Below, piece after piece: positions 23,901 through 31,005 of a stretch of 64,000 nucleotides of DNA. The stretch comes from Patiria miniata. Its lineage: Eukaryota > Echinodermata > Asteroidea > Valvatida > Asterinidae. A program made the position numbers and the translations under genes. The first letter of the stretch is position 1. Each line of letters opens with the position of its first letter. Under the pieces are notes generated by a model, which searched no databases, was not told the origin of the DNA, and worked only from the letters and a program-made list of their open reading frames with translations. The DNA is taken from NCBI RefSeq assembly GCF_015706575.1, contig NW_024037063.1:19468927-19532926 (forward strand), in the 5' to 3' direction.

Positions 23901-24969
23901 ACGAGTTGTGCTATAAATACACCTACGACGCGTGTTAAGTGAAATGGTTTGCAGGACGCGTCGCAGCTGCGACGCATCGTAGTGATACCACGCGTCGCAG
24001 TGCTGCGGTGCATCGTAAGTTACGAAGAGTTTTAGAGAATCAGGTGCAGGCACTGTATAGCCTGCAAGCCCAAAGAAACCTGTAGAGAGAAGACAACGAG
24101 AAGAAATGACAGTTTTAGAGGTGGGAGGAAAACCCCAGAAGAATATTCTAGAGAAAAACCAAGGAATCTGGTAGGGACTGAAAACCCAATCCACATATTT
24201 GCCCAGGCGGGATTCAAACCTGGGTCACAGCGGTGGAAGGCGAGGAAAGTACCGCTATGCCAACCTGACTCCCCAGTCTGTCATGGGGCAGTTTCTACGT
24301 ACAATGCCTTCATGAATATACAGTGATAGCGAGCTGAGATTGGTCGATAGGCTAGTGCATGAAATTTGCGACGAGCATGAACATGTGTGTGTAGCGTGTG
24401 TGCTATTTCTTGATTTTTTTCCCGGTCAGGCAGTGTAATAACGGTGAACCTTAATTTGTTTTGTCTGTCCCCAGGCTGCCCTGCCAGGGTTTTACGACCC
24501 ATGCGTGGGCGAAGAGAAAAATCTTCGGGTCCAATACGAGTTTCACGGTGAACAACACGAATGCACGATAGCAGATAACGAACCTCTGCGAATACCCAAA
24601 AGATGTAAGTTAGTCCTTTTTCTCACAAGATTTAGCCAGTATGTAGTTAGACATTTCTGAATTGAGAGGGAATACTTTAAAATGTCTTGAAATTTTTCTG
24701 GCTGTGGAAAATTCAAATTTATGGGGAAAGGGGGGTTAGACATAACTTGACGCTAGGGGCACTGTTTGCGAAACAAATCTTTACATATCAAACATTAAAC
24801 ATTTTTAATACGAGATCCTCAGAATGTGTAACTTCCCTTATTAACAATTATTTTTATCCACTCTTAGAAATTAGTTTTAGAAAAACGTCTGTGCATTTGA
24901 TGTTTTCCTAATTTTTATGGTTTTTTTTTTTCATTTTCTTCAACAGCTCACCATGTTAATCCCAGTTGA
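2997..24969 (+). CDS. DNAJC11: DNAJC11, mitochondrial J-domain protein (lacks first exon)
   Basis: Fourteen coding exons: 2997-3126, 5292-5464, 7555-7625, 8045-8219, 9073-9140, 9576-9643, 12717-12841, 14722-14804, 17092-17208, 19204-19359, 20139-20208, 22561-22785, 24475-24604, 24947-24969 (stop TGA). All junctions are GT-AG and phase-compatible and give 537 residues; human DNAJC11 has 559, so only about 22-24 N-terminal residues are missing, upstream of the window. The first exon holds most of the J domain, with the Hsp70-stimulating HPD motif (YHPDKHRD, residues 17-24). Next come the charged EERRLQQ linker, the long middle region of short beta-like stretches (exons 4-9) and the conserved C-terminal domain ([31 protein letters not shown] near the end). 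In vertebrates the protein associates with the MICOS/mitochondrial intermembrane-bridging complex and supports cristae. Identity rests on near-colinear similarity to the remembered human protein. Introns are 0.3-3 kb and rich in repeats. Confidence 0.95.
3540..3660. repeat. GGGTACCCG-rich repeat tract
   Basis: Repeats of GGGTACCCGGGTA punctuate this interval and make a compact palindrome. A related tract occurs at 48214-48300 (GGTACCCGAGTACCC). It resembles the TACTCG tract element at 18576-19085 in style, and both may be low-complexity ends of hAT-like elements. Confidence 0.45.
4154..5225. mobile_element. Foldback element containing a nested TA foldback
   Basis: Outer termini AGCGCCCTCTTTGATG (4156) and CATCAAAGAGGGCGG (5209) are inverted. 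Inside lies a second foldback, 4359-5035, bordered by TA and with termini resembling CAGGCGAGTCAAAAAA. The inner family recurs at 21854-22482, and a fragment lies at 6078-6101. Confidence 0.65.
5479..5935. repeat. AGGATTTTGCAGGATTGAGGC element, copy 1
   Basis: Imprecise reiteration of GGAGGATTTTGCAGGATTGA over about 450 bp in DNAJC11 intron 2. Six further copies in both orientations are at 13385-13799, 14828-15175, 28761-29172, 29239-29658, 39945-40322 and 51368-51816. Complete copies are bounded by TTAACCCTAAC and its complement. Confidence 0.7.
6345..6545. repeat. Interspersed repeat (GGTAGGGAAACMGGAAGC family)
   Basis: Shares long stretches with 7250-7505 and, inverted, with 63603-63830: GCGTGTAGTCAAGAGTGAAA, then GGGTAGGTAGGGAAACAGG. 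It is probably a MITE; termini begin and end near GGCCWAAAA. Confidence 0.5.
6690..6990 (-). mobile_element. Partial copy of the AGGGAATATACAT MITE
   Basis: Contains CTGAAAATTACAGCAAAAGC and the AGTCTCAGGGAACCAGACTA segment found in the full element at 17265-17780 (opposite orientation) and in a second partial copy at 50640-50925. Confidence 0.5.
7250..7505. mobile_element. Foldback MITE (GGCCAAAAAA termini)
   Basis: Begins GGCCAAAAAAAAAAAATTATG and ends TTTTTTTGGGGGGCC. Related to 6345-6545 and 63603-63830. Lies immediately upstream of the DNAJC11 exon at 7555-7625. Confidence 0.5.
8240..8564. mobile_element. GGCC-ended foldback MITE, copy 1
   Basis: Termini GGCCCCAAAAAAAAGGCTCC and AGACTTTTTTTTTTTTGGCC are inverted, with CTCCGGTTTCTGGTATG paired with CATACCAGAAACC. 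Copies are at 33321-33685 (same orientation) and 20283-20918 (inverted, interrupted). It starts only 20 bases after the exon 8045-8219 donor. Confidence 0.7.
9357..9445 (-). mobile_element. tRNA-like SINE head
   Basis: The minus strand reads GTGGTCGAGTGGTAAGACG (A-box-like) and GGGTTCGAGTCCCACCCGAG (B box), with a plausible TpsiC arm. The acceptor-stem partner is poor and it lies in an intron, so a SINE head is more likely than a functional tRNA. Confidence 0.5.
9708..10193. mobile_element. TTAA-flanked foldback MITE (AGAGGTTGTGG family)
   Basis: Termini AGAGGTTGTGGAATGC and GCATTCCACAACCTCT are perfectly inverted and bordered by TTAA at 9704-9707 and 10194-10197, the piggyBac target site. 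The two arms pair almost throughout, meeting near 9945. A truncated copy lies at 14321-14674. Confidence 0.85.
10207..11429. mobile_element. Possible Tc1/pogo-like non-autonomous element
   Basis: Left end CAGTGGAACGCCGCTATAAC preceded by TA; right end GTGTAGCGACGTTCCATG followed by TA (11430-11431), approximately inverted. The inside encodes no recognisable transposase. The TIR style is that of pogo/Tigger-like elements; the length and right boundary are tentative. Confidence 0.45.
12074..12560. mobile_element. TTAA-flanked element with CTCTTTCAGTGCC termini
   Basis: CTCTTTCAGTGCC and GGCACTGAAAGAG are perfect inverted ends bordered by TTAA (12070-12073, 12561-12564), so piggyBac-like. Near the right end it carries the 18-bp palindrome CCTCGTACATGTACGAGG at 12444 and 12485, and a decayed copy at 12528. 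Confidence 0.8.
12876..13241. mobile_element. Foldback repeat
   Basis: GGTGATTCACAATGCAGTGC (12881) and its near complement at 13213-13233 form the arms, continuing through ACCAAGAGTTTGCC and the GGAGAGT tract. Ends are not defined by a clear target duplication. Confidence 0.5.
13385..13799. repeat. AGGATTTTGCAGG element, copy 2
   Basis: Opens with TTAACCCTAACTCCCTAGGC and closes with CTAGGGTTAAG. The body reiterates CTGCAAAATCCTCC. Orientation is opposite to the 5479 copy. Confidence 0.7.
14053..14312. repeat. Repeat shared with 54068-54680
   Basis: Includes AATACCTAAGACAGTTGACC and ACCGGCCAAGCACACATTTAT, which reappear in opposite order and strand around 54068-54200 and 54600-54660. Probably an interspersed foldback of unknown class. 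Confidence 0.4.
14321..14674. mobile_element. Truncated copy of the AGAGGTTGTGG MITE
   Basis: Matches 9708-10193 from AGAGGTTGTGGAATGCTC through the central hairpin, but stops at ACCTGAAAAACAG without the closing terminus. It lies just before the DNAJC11 exon at 14722. Confidence 0.7.
14828..15175. repeat. AGGATTTTGCAGG element, copy 3
   Basis: Starts TTAACCCTAACTCCCTTCGC and repeats AATCCTGCAAAATCCTCC. Same orientation as 13385-13799; the closing end is degraded. Confidence 0.65.
15214..15574. mobile_element. Possible TTAA-flanked MITE
   Basis: Bordered by TTAA at 15210-15213 and 15575-15578. The ends AGAGGCATTCTTCATGCC and GGGGCACGCATCT are only loosely inverted. Similar internal AT-rich sequence occurs at about 55040-55330. 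Tentative. Confidence 0.4.
15576..16095. repeat. Interspersed repeat split by a SINE
   Basis: AACCTAACCTCCTTGAGTG on the left and AACAAAACATGCTGTTGG on the right correspond, inverted, to the continuous stretch 8830-9045. The SINE at 15621-15905 has inserted into this copy. Confidence 0.45.
15621..15905 (+). mobile_element. tRNA-derived SINE, family A copy 1
   Basis: A-box-like CCTAGTGGTTAGGGC and B box GGGGTTCGAATCCAGC (15673) are followed by a body with CCTTGGGCAAGCCACTTC and GGCCTGATAGGCCATTTTGG. Copies lie at 22851-23245 and 26461-26748. No coding capacity; mobilised in trans by a LINE. Confidence 0.7.
16100..17085. other. DNAJC11 intron stretch without recognised features
   Basis: Between the interrupted repeat ending near 16095 and the exon at 17092 I see no exon-like frame, RNA gene or repeat that recurs in the window. 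Short frames here lack splice support. Confidence 0.4.
17265..17780. mobile_element. TTAA-flanked MITE (AGGGAATATACAT family)
   Basis: Termini AGGGAATATACATCATTTGC and GCAAATGTTGTATTTTCCCT are inverted and bordered by TTAA (17261-17264, 17781-17784). Partial copies occur at 6690-6990 and 50640-50925. Confidence 0.8.
17810..18575 (+). repeat. SINE head followed by four ~187-bp tandem repeats
   Basis: A tRNA-type B box (GTGGGTTCGAGTCC, 17825) leads into a unit starting GCCCTTGGGCAAGGCACTTT. The unit recurs at 17861, 18050, 18237 and 18425, about 187-189 bp apart, each ending AGCTGAGATTGTCTTTGG. It is a SINE body amplified in tandem; the last unit is broken by the hAT-like insertion. Confidence 0.7.
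18576..19085. mobile_element. hAT-like element filled with TACTCG tract
   Basis: Ends CAGTGTTGTAGTACTCG and CGACTACAACACTG are inverted. The flanks (GCACTGAG and GAGCTGAG) resemble a decayed 8-bp target duplication, as in hAT insertions. Both arms are dominated by degenerate GTACTCGTACTCG tracts; the unique core is about 18790-18960. It interrupts a SINE-derived tandem repeat whose sequence resumes at 19086. Confidence 0.65.
19727..19800 (+). mobile_element. tRNA-like SINE head
   Basis: GGATAGCTCAGTTGGTAGAGC (A box region) and CGCAGATTCAAACACTGC (degraded B box) are recognisable. A related piece follows at 20039-20103 (GTTGCAGGTTCAAACCC). The acceptor stem does not close, so not a functional tRNA. 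Confidence 0.55.
20283..20918. mobile_element. GGCC-ended foldback MITE, copy 2 (inverted, interrupted)
   Basis: AAAGTCTTCGGTTTCTGGTATG at the left and ACCAGAAACCGGAGAC near the right match the termini at 8240-8564 and 33321-33685. About 300 bp of unrelated sequence (roughly 20395-20690) is inserted in the middle. Confidence 0.6.
21037..21563. mobile_element. TTAA-flanked MITE (AGCTATAGTCCATCATT family), copy 1
   Basis: Ends AGCTATAGTCCATCATT and AATGATGGACTATATCT are inverted and bordered by TTAA (21033-21036, 21564-21567). A second copy in the opposite orientation is at 55529-56040, and a fragment lies near 48460-48535. Confidence 0.8.
21854..22482. mobile_element. TA-flanked foldback, GAGTCAAAAA family
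   Basis: Starts CAGGATGAGTAAAAAAAAG and ends TTTTTTTGACTCGCCCTG, with TA on both sides (21852-21853, 22483-22484). The arms are complementary along most of the length. It shares its body with 4359-5035. No coding capacity. Confidence 0.75.
22851..23245 (+). mobile_element. SINE family A, copy 2 with internal duplication
   Basis: B box GGGGTTCGAATCCAGC at 22901. The segment from TGTCCTTGGGCAAGCCACTT to the AACCTGCGATG motif occurs twice, making this copy about 110 bp longer than the others. Confidence 0.65.
23331..24275 (-). mobile_element. SINE with ATT tract, copy 2, split by a foldback
   Basis: The body of the 2665-2925 repeat runs through TCTGGTAATGAAATAAAACC to 23419 and resumes near 24045 (GGCACTGTATAGCCTGC), ending with GCGGGATTCAAACCTGGG, the complement of a B box. 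The interruption is the element at 23420-24044. Confidence 0.6.
23420..24044. mobile_element. GACGCG-rich foldback inserted in a SINE
   Basis: Bordered by TGCA at 23416-23419 and 24045-24048. The ends CCCGATTTCACTGAACGATGC and GCATCGTAAG...AATCAGG are roughly inverted, with clusters of GACGCGTCGC in both arms. The 2665-2925 SINE gives the uninterrupted site. A related pair of CGATTTCACCAAACGTAAG / CGTTCAGTGAAATCG motifs lies at 27066 and 27448. Confidence 0.55.
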
Positions 24970-25149
24970 GACGGGGCGAAATCCTGGTAACATAAGCCAA
25001 ACTTCCAGCAAACCTTCAAGACTTTTTGTCTTCACTGACCTGAATTTGAACCATCCCAAGACGTTTACAGAATTGTTGAATTTTTTGGCCCCTTTCCTTT
25101 GATCATGCCTCCAAGTATCTCTAATGGATCCCTCCTGCCTGTCAGTCAA

Positions 25150-25725
25150 ACTGCACATTAACCAATCAGATCACCACTTTTTGGTCAGGTGACCATGGTA
25201 GCTCAGTCAAACTCAGTCACAAGCACTGTGAGAAATTTACATAAACCAAAGGTGGGCGGGGCTTGACATTGCACATTGACCAATTAGATCATGACCTATA
25301 GTCAGGTCACCGCAGGGCTCAGTCAAACTCAGTCAGAAGTACTTTGAAAAATTTACATAAACCAAAGGTGGGTGGGGCTTGATTGTGCACATTGACCAAT
25401 CAGATCATCATTTTTAGTCAGGTGACCATGGTAGCTTAGTCACAAACACTGAGAAATGTACATAAACCAAAGTGGGCTGGTCTTGACAGTAGCACATAGA
25501 CCTATTAGATCATGACTTTTAGTCAGGTGACCATGGTAGCTCAGTCAATCTCAGTCACAAACACTGTGAGAAATTTACATTAACCAAAGGTGGGCTGGTC
25601 TTGACAGTAGCACATAGACCTATTAGATCATGACTTTTAGTCAGGTGACCATGGTAGCTCGGTCAATCTCAGTCACAAGCACTGTGAGAAATTTACATAA
25701 ACCAAATGTAGGCGGGGCTTATGGC
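25150..25725 (+). repeat. Tandem array of five ~115-120-bp units
   Basis: Each unit contains GGTCAGGTGACCATGGTAGC, CACTGTGAGAAATTTACAT and AACCAAAGGTGGGCGGGGC. Units have diverged by substitutions and small indels. The array lies just downstream of the DNAJC11 stop, possibly within its 3' UTR. Confidence 0.75.
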
Positions 25726-26460
25726 CAAATCTGGAACAGAACATTCGAGATCAGGTATGTAATCGAGTATATCACAAGTCCAGTCACAAGAAACTGTGGA
25801 TGAACAATAACAAAGGAATGCTTTTGTCAAAAGCTCATTTGAATAGCTTGTGAGTTGAATTGGGACTGGAGGACTTGTGATGGACTTATGATGGACTCGA
25901 CAACATCCCTTTTCATGATCAGCATCGTCCGGCATTTTGCGAGTCCAATTTTGCGTGACGCGTATCGGCTGTGCTGTATTTTGAAGAAATTTCGAGCAAC
26001 ATGCATGCGTGTTTAGAACATTTTGCACACTGCGCGCAATTGTACCTAATGGCATTGAATACGCAGTTGTAATTTTCCTACGAGGATGGCCGACTGACAG
26101 AGGTCTATTCAGTCATAAGTCATTGATTCAAAATTAATAGGCTTTTTGAATGAACTTTTAGTAAGGCATTCCTTTGTTATTGTTCATCCCTATTTCTGTC
26201 TGGACTTCTACATTTGACTGGTGATTTACTTGCGACTAGGACTTGTGATGAACTCGATTTCAAGCTATTCTATAGACTCTACCTCAACAAAAGCAAAGTG
26301 TGTCACAAAATCATGGATTTACTTTGGTTTGCGAAGTTGGGTTTTGTAACCAAAAACTGTTTTATTAATTTTTTTTAAATTTTTAACAATGAAAAATGAC
26401 ATGAAATCCGACAACTAAATGTTTACTTTTTGAATTAAGTGTTAATACCTTTAAGGAAAG

Positions 26461-26748
26461 GGGGAATTTGGCCATGTGGTTAGGGTTCGTGACTCATGAT
26501 CAGAGGGTCAGGGGTTCGAATCCAGCTGCTGGCCACATGTCGTGTCCTTGGGCAAGCCACTTCACCTCCACTTGCCTCTCTCCACCCAGGAGTATAAATG
26601 GGTACTGGCATTAGCTGGGGAGTAACCTGCGATGGACTAGCGTCCCATCCAGGGGGAATAGAAATATTCTCAGTCGTTTCATGCTACTGAAACTCAAGAT
26701 AAACGCCAGCCTGACGGCCACATTGGCTTGTGACAGATGTTACTTTTT
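26461..26748 (+). mobile_element. tRNA-derived SINE, family A copy 3
   Basis: B box GGGGTTCGAATCCAGC at 26511 and the same body as 15621-15905, ending CTGACGGCCACATTGGC. This is one of the better-preserved copies. Confidence 0.7.
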
Positions 26749-27610
26749 AAAATAACTTTTTAGGAAAACCCTTCATTGCCAAGGTCACATATCCAAAGAA
26801 TTATAACAGAAGTAATATCTGTTGATTACTTTTGCACAGAGTAGGGTTGCGTCAGCACAAATAATAGTGTGTTTGGATATTTGACTGTAAATTTGACCAA
26901 TCATTCGAATATTTGTAGATTTATTAAACACAGTATGAACACGGATCTTCCTCCTATTTCCAGGGTTGTCCAAAGAAGTTATCAAAATACATTTTGATAG
27001 CTTGAAAGAAAAATTAAGATGCTTCTTAGGAAAACTTGTCTTAAGTTATCTCGCGACTCATCCTAGGATCGATTTCACCAAACGTAAGTTGCATTCACTA
27101 CAATGACTTTTCGTTAAAGGCGAGTTTCAGTCTAAGGGTATTTTTCGTGACAATTTCTTAGCTAATTTTAACGCAAGAGGGTATTAATGCAATGATATCC
27201 TTTGAACTATACTGTGTAATGCTATCTTAAGCAGACGATATTTTTTTTCAAGCGAAACTTTATGTTCTGCAAACGCACATGAACATTGGTTTTGCACGTT
27301 TCTTTATCAACAACCATTCCTCGACGATTCTTATCAATGACCGTTTCCTCGAGGGGTAAAAACAAACATGAAACAGCCTTCAAATTGGCAATTTGGTCCT
27401 CCTCTAATTAATAACGATTCCTTATTGTATTTCCATTTCGTTTTGCTTAAGAAACGTTCAGTGAAATCGGTCCTGGGCTGCACCTCGGCTAGAAACGATT
27501 TTTGAGCGGGGACTCATCTTACATGCAAGTCCTCCGAGGAGTAACAAGATGGGTTTTGTGAAATCGACTCCTGGTGTTTTATGTTTTTGCGGTTATCAGC
27601 TCACTGTTAA

Positions 27611-28128
27611 AGGGGCACTGGGTCCTGGAACAGCCCAATTGGGCTACAAAACGCGCTTTGAACGAGATGTTAATCGGAAAGAACATTTAAAAGTAGGATA
27701 TACATGTAAACATCCACACAACTATCCTTTAAAAACTGGGCGTTTTTGTGTTATTCCTGTATTATGCGTGCGAAAACAAATTTCGGGGTCCACTTTTGCG
27801 ACCCCATAAATTCAAGCAGTTTGGATGCTAGTTGTGATTTCATTCCTAAAGTGTTCGCCTATTGCGGACGTTGAAGAAACCACATTTTTTGCGATGGTGA
27901 TTGGTCACCGCTGTTCCCGAGACACACAACGTGTATATCGTACACTGAGAACGACACGAAACTGTATTCGTACTCCGTCGTGTCCTATGTAAACAACTGG
28001 GGATTTTTCCTCTTTTCTCGGGAACGGTAAGACATTAGGTTGGTTTCCTTTCAACCAGATGTTTGAAATAGGATAAGTAAACAATCCAAAACCTGAAATT
28101 TTCGGGGATTTCAGGACCTAGTACCCCT
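27611..28128. mobile_element. TTAA-flanked MITE (AGGGGCACTGGGTCC family)
   Basis: AGGGGCACTGGGTCCTGGAA and TTCAGGACCTAGTACCCCT are inverted ends bordered by TTAA (27607-27610, 28129-28132). No coding capacity. Confidence 0.8.
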
Positions 28129-28760
28129 TTAATGTATTCAACTACTGACTAAAGGTCACTCTGTGTGACCTGTGATGTCATCAAGTACAGAAGTATGGAG
28201 TGCATATGATACAATATTACAATGTCAATCCCCATTCCATCACAAGTCCAGTCACAATTAACAGGGGATAAACAATAACAAAGGAATGCCTGTGTCACAG
28301 TTCAGTTGAATAGCTCGCAAATTGACTTAAGACTTGTGATGAACTCGACTTCTTAAATTCATGGAATGAAAAGATTAGTTGTCAAAGTCCAAATAGCTAA
28401 ATTTTTATCAAATTAGGCGCTAAATTTTATCAAATTAGGAAAAACTTGGATAAAAGAAGACATCTTTTCACATCACTTATTGTTTTATTATAAAACCAAA
28501 TGATTGCTTGTTTTAATGATTGTACTTGTAAATGTTTTCCAGAAATAAAGCATGTCTGTTTGGCCAGGACAAAAGTGAATTCAGGAATCCCTTTTTTGGA
28601 GATGTATTTGGCCAGCTCACTGTAAATCTGGTATCCATATATTGTATTGATACACGTATTCGTTAATCACTGCCGCACAAGAGTGAAACAAATGTTTGTA
28701 TAAAAAAATGTATTACTGAATATTTCATCGCTAAATTTTGTTGGACAATATCGATTAACA

Positions 28761-29172
28761 TTAACCCTAACTGCCCTGAATCCTTCAAAATCCTCTCTGC
28801 CAAAGTGGAGGAATTCGGAGGATTGAGGTGACAAGGCAAAAGTGCCTTACTGATTTCGTAGGATGCACTTTGTCAAGGTCTCGAGCCGGACCTTGTGTTG
28901 TTTTTGCTCAGCTATGCATAAATATAGGCCTGGATTATGCTTCCTCCGTACTGCCCCAGGATGTCACTGGCCAAGCCTCAACATATTGACAGTCACTGCT
29001 GCAGGATTTTGCAAGATTCAGGCAGTGGTCACCCCTCCACGGACCGTATTCAAGAAACAATGGAGGAATTTGCAGGATTGAGGCTATATGCTATTTTTCC
29101 ATGAGGCCAATTGGAGGATTTTGCAGGATTGAGGCTACATCCTAGCAAAAAGGCCTAGGGAGTTAGCATTAA
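28761..29172. repeat. AGGATTTTGCAGG element, copy 4
   Basis: Begins TTAACCCTAACTGCCCTG and ends CTAGGGAGTTAGCATTAAG. It closely parallels 14828-15175 in reverse complement. Confidence 0.7.
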
Positions 29173-29238
29173 GTCGTCAATCTTGAAATTCTAACAAGCA
29201 TGACAAGGACAGACCAAATACATGCAAATTGTAATTTA

Positions 29239-29658
29239 TTAACCCTAACCCTCAATCCTCCAAAATCCTTAAGGTGGAGGATGATTGGAGCCTTTTGGAG
29301 GATTTTGGAGGATTGAGGCTGAATGCCACAAAAGCATCCGTTGATTTTGTAGGATGCATTGTGTCGAGTTCGTACCCTGCATTGTTTATGTTCAGCCATG
29401 CATAATTGAGCCCTGCATTATGCTCGATATCCGCACTGCTTCTGAATGTCATCGGCACTGCATCAACCCATTAACAGTGATTGTTGGAGGATTTTGAAGG
29501 ATTGAGGCAGTGGTCACCCCTACATGGACCACATTCAAGAAATTACGGTTGATTTTGGAGGATTGAGGCTGAACCCAATTTTTACACAATGGCAAATCGA
29601 GGATTTTGCAGGATTGAGGATGGTTCCTAGCCAAAAGGGCCTAAGGGGTTAGGGTTAA
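29239..29658. repeat. AGGATTTTGCAGG element, copy 5
   Basis: Begins TTAACCCTAACCCTCAATCC and ends GGGGTTAGGGTTAA; both ends are intact. It lies just beyond the MRPL51 stop. Confidence 0.7.
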
Positions 29659-29755
29659 AGGTGGGTATTGGGTCGCGAAATGTTCAACGTCTCAATCACA
29701 TCCGCACACTCCAAGAAAAACGCAGTCATATGGAACAGCATTGTTGTCTGTTGAG

Positions 29756-30593
29756 TCACATGCCGTCTCGGTAGTTTGGCACATTTTTGTCTATGTACTT
29801 CCACCGTCCATGGTTTCTGTTCATGCGCTTGTGCAGGTACTTCATACGCTTGAGCATGGCATATCGCTCCGTCGGCCCCATGTCGTCCCCCATCACTTTA
29901 TTTTTCCGGATCAAACGCTGCAACTCGTTGCCTTTCCAGCCTCTCAGCCACAGCGGGCCGTGCTTGACGTTGTTCTTCAGCAGGTAGGATCCGTCCCCGA
30001 GGATGTCCTTGTAGTCGTTCTCGCCAAAGAGGGCGTGCTTCTCGTCCCAGCGATCCTTCTTGGGTTTGTTGGGGACGGAGAGTTTGTTCCACTGGATCAG
30101 GGACTCTGTTGGTGGACGTTGCTTGTTGCTGCAGGCACATGCTCCTAAAATTAAAAGCAGAATAAAGAAACATGTATTGTAATCCCTAGCAATTGTAGCA
30201 TGCCTTCAGTAACTCCATTCAAATTTCAATGTTATATTTTAAACAATGACGAAATTCCATATCGGCACAGTTTGAGAACAAATTTTAATTGAAGTCTGAC
30301 ATTTTATTTCAAAAGACATGCTGAATTTTCATAAATTTTTATTTTTGTATGTTTATGACTGGGGCCAGAGTATGAATTGGAGAAGGAAGCCCTGTGTTTT
30401 CATTCACTTTTAATACTCGAAATCCTTGCAAAAGTTGCCCCATTATTATAAAATAGCGCCCTCATTTGACAAGCGAACTTCACACGCAACACATTTGTCG
30501 GATCGTCTGCTTACCTTGAGATAAATGTCGTACAATCGAACCTAAGTGTAATGATCTAGTCAGAACTGAAATAGTTGACGTAATGACAGCCAT
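29756..30593 (-). CDS. MRPL51: Mitochondrial ribosomal protein mL51
   Basis: Two coding exons on the minus strand: exon 1 30593-30515 (ATG at 30593-30591, 26 codons plus one base) and exon 2 30144-29756 (stop TGA at 29758-29756), giving 155 residues. The donor GTAAGC and acceptor TTTTAG are in matching phase. Residues 1-26 (MAVITSTISVLTRSLHLG onward) are Ser/Thr/Leu/Arg-rich without acidic residues, as expected of a mitochondrial presequence. The mature part carries the family signature PLWLRGWKGNELQRLIRKNK and a basic C-terminal helix (RMKYLHKRMNRNHGRWKY), both close to human MRPL51 (128 residues). The product belongs to the mitochondrial large ribosomal subunit. It sits head-to-head with WRAP73 and tail-to-tail with DNAJC11. 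Its start lies in an AAAGATGGC context resembling the TISU initiator common in mitochondrial-protein genes. The C-terminus is about 15 residues longer than human. Confidence 0.93.
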
Positions 30594-31005
30594 CTTTAAA
30601 ACACAATCAATACTTTTAGGTTGATTAATTGTTGTTAAATTGATTGAAGTTCAAAACTCTACGGACGAAATAAACATCGTCCGTCGACCGTCGTCCGCCT
30701 AGCCTGCGTTCTGGATCAAACTTAAAGTTGTTGAATGAATTTAAAGGAAAATAAGAATTTATTCATATTAATTCTCTGAAAAGTAGAATTATGTAATTTT
30801 TAATAAATTATTAGTGTTAACATAACCGGAGAAAGATAGTAAAAACGTGACAAATGTGGGTGATGTACATTTAAATATGTGAAAAAGGACAAACTTGCTA
30901 TCCCATCAACCTTTGCGAAGCGCCAATTTTAAAGATGGCGGAACATCCGGTGTATAAAATTTTGTTTCGTTCGTAGAAAATATTTCCATTTGTTGCCTTT
31001 TAGAT
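30594..31005. promoter_or_regulatory. Bidirectional promoter region MRPL51 / WRAP73
   Basis: These 412 bp separate the two divergent start codons. The stretch contains AAGATGGCGG at 30932-30941, matching the core of the YY1 motif, followed by ACATCCGG, an ETS-type CCGGA core on the opposite strand. No TATA box is placed convincingly. The compact spacing is typical of housekeeping divergent pairs. Transcription starts cannot be read from sequence. Confidence 0.6.
30935..30976 (+). other. Short upstream ORF before WRAP73
   Basis: ATGGCGG at 30935 opens a 13-codon frame ending at TAG 30974-30976, 29 bases before the WRAP73 ATG. It overlaps the YY1/TISU-like motif. If transcription begins upstream it would be an upstream ORF affecting WRAP73 translation; if the transcript starts within the motif it may be skipped. 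The real WRAP73 start is fixed by homology at 31006. Confidence 0.4.

Larger units (their letters stand above)
24970..29755. other. Tail-to-tail spacer DNAJC11 / MRPL51
   Basis: About 4.8 kb without a recognisable exon. It begins with the DNAJC11 3' UTR. A candidate polyadenylation signal AATAAA lies far away at 28544-28549, so the true 3' end is uncertain. On the minus strand AATAAA occurs near 29232-29240, a possible MRPL51 signal. The region holds a 120-bp tandem array, a SINE copy, a TTAA-flanked MITE and two copies of the AGGATTTTGCAGG element, listed separately. Confidence 0.5.

Noticed and set aside
28761..29658. Interstitial telomere array
   Set aside because: Only one or two TTAGGG units occur at each element end; they are terminal motifs of a dispersed element, not telomeric tracts.
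29741..30148. A 135-codon plus-strand frame
   Set aside because: It is the antisense shadow of MRPL51 exon 2, whose minus-strand frame has clear family identity.
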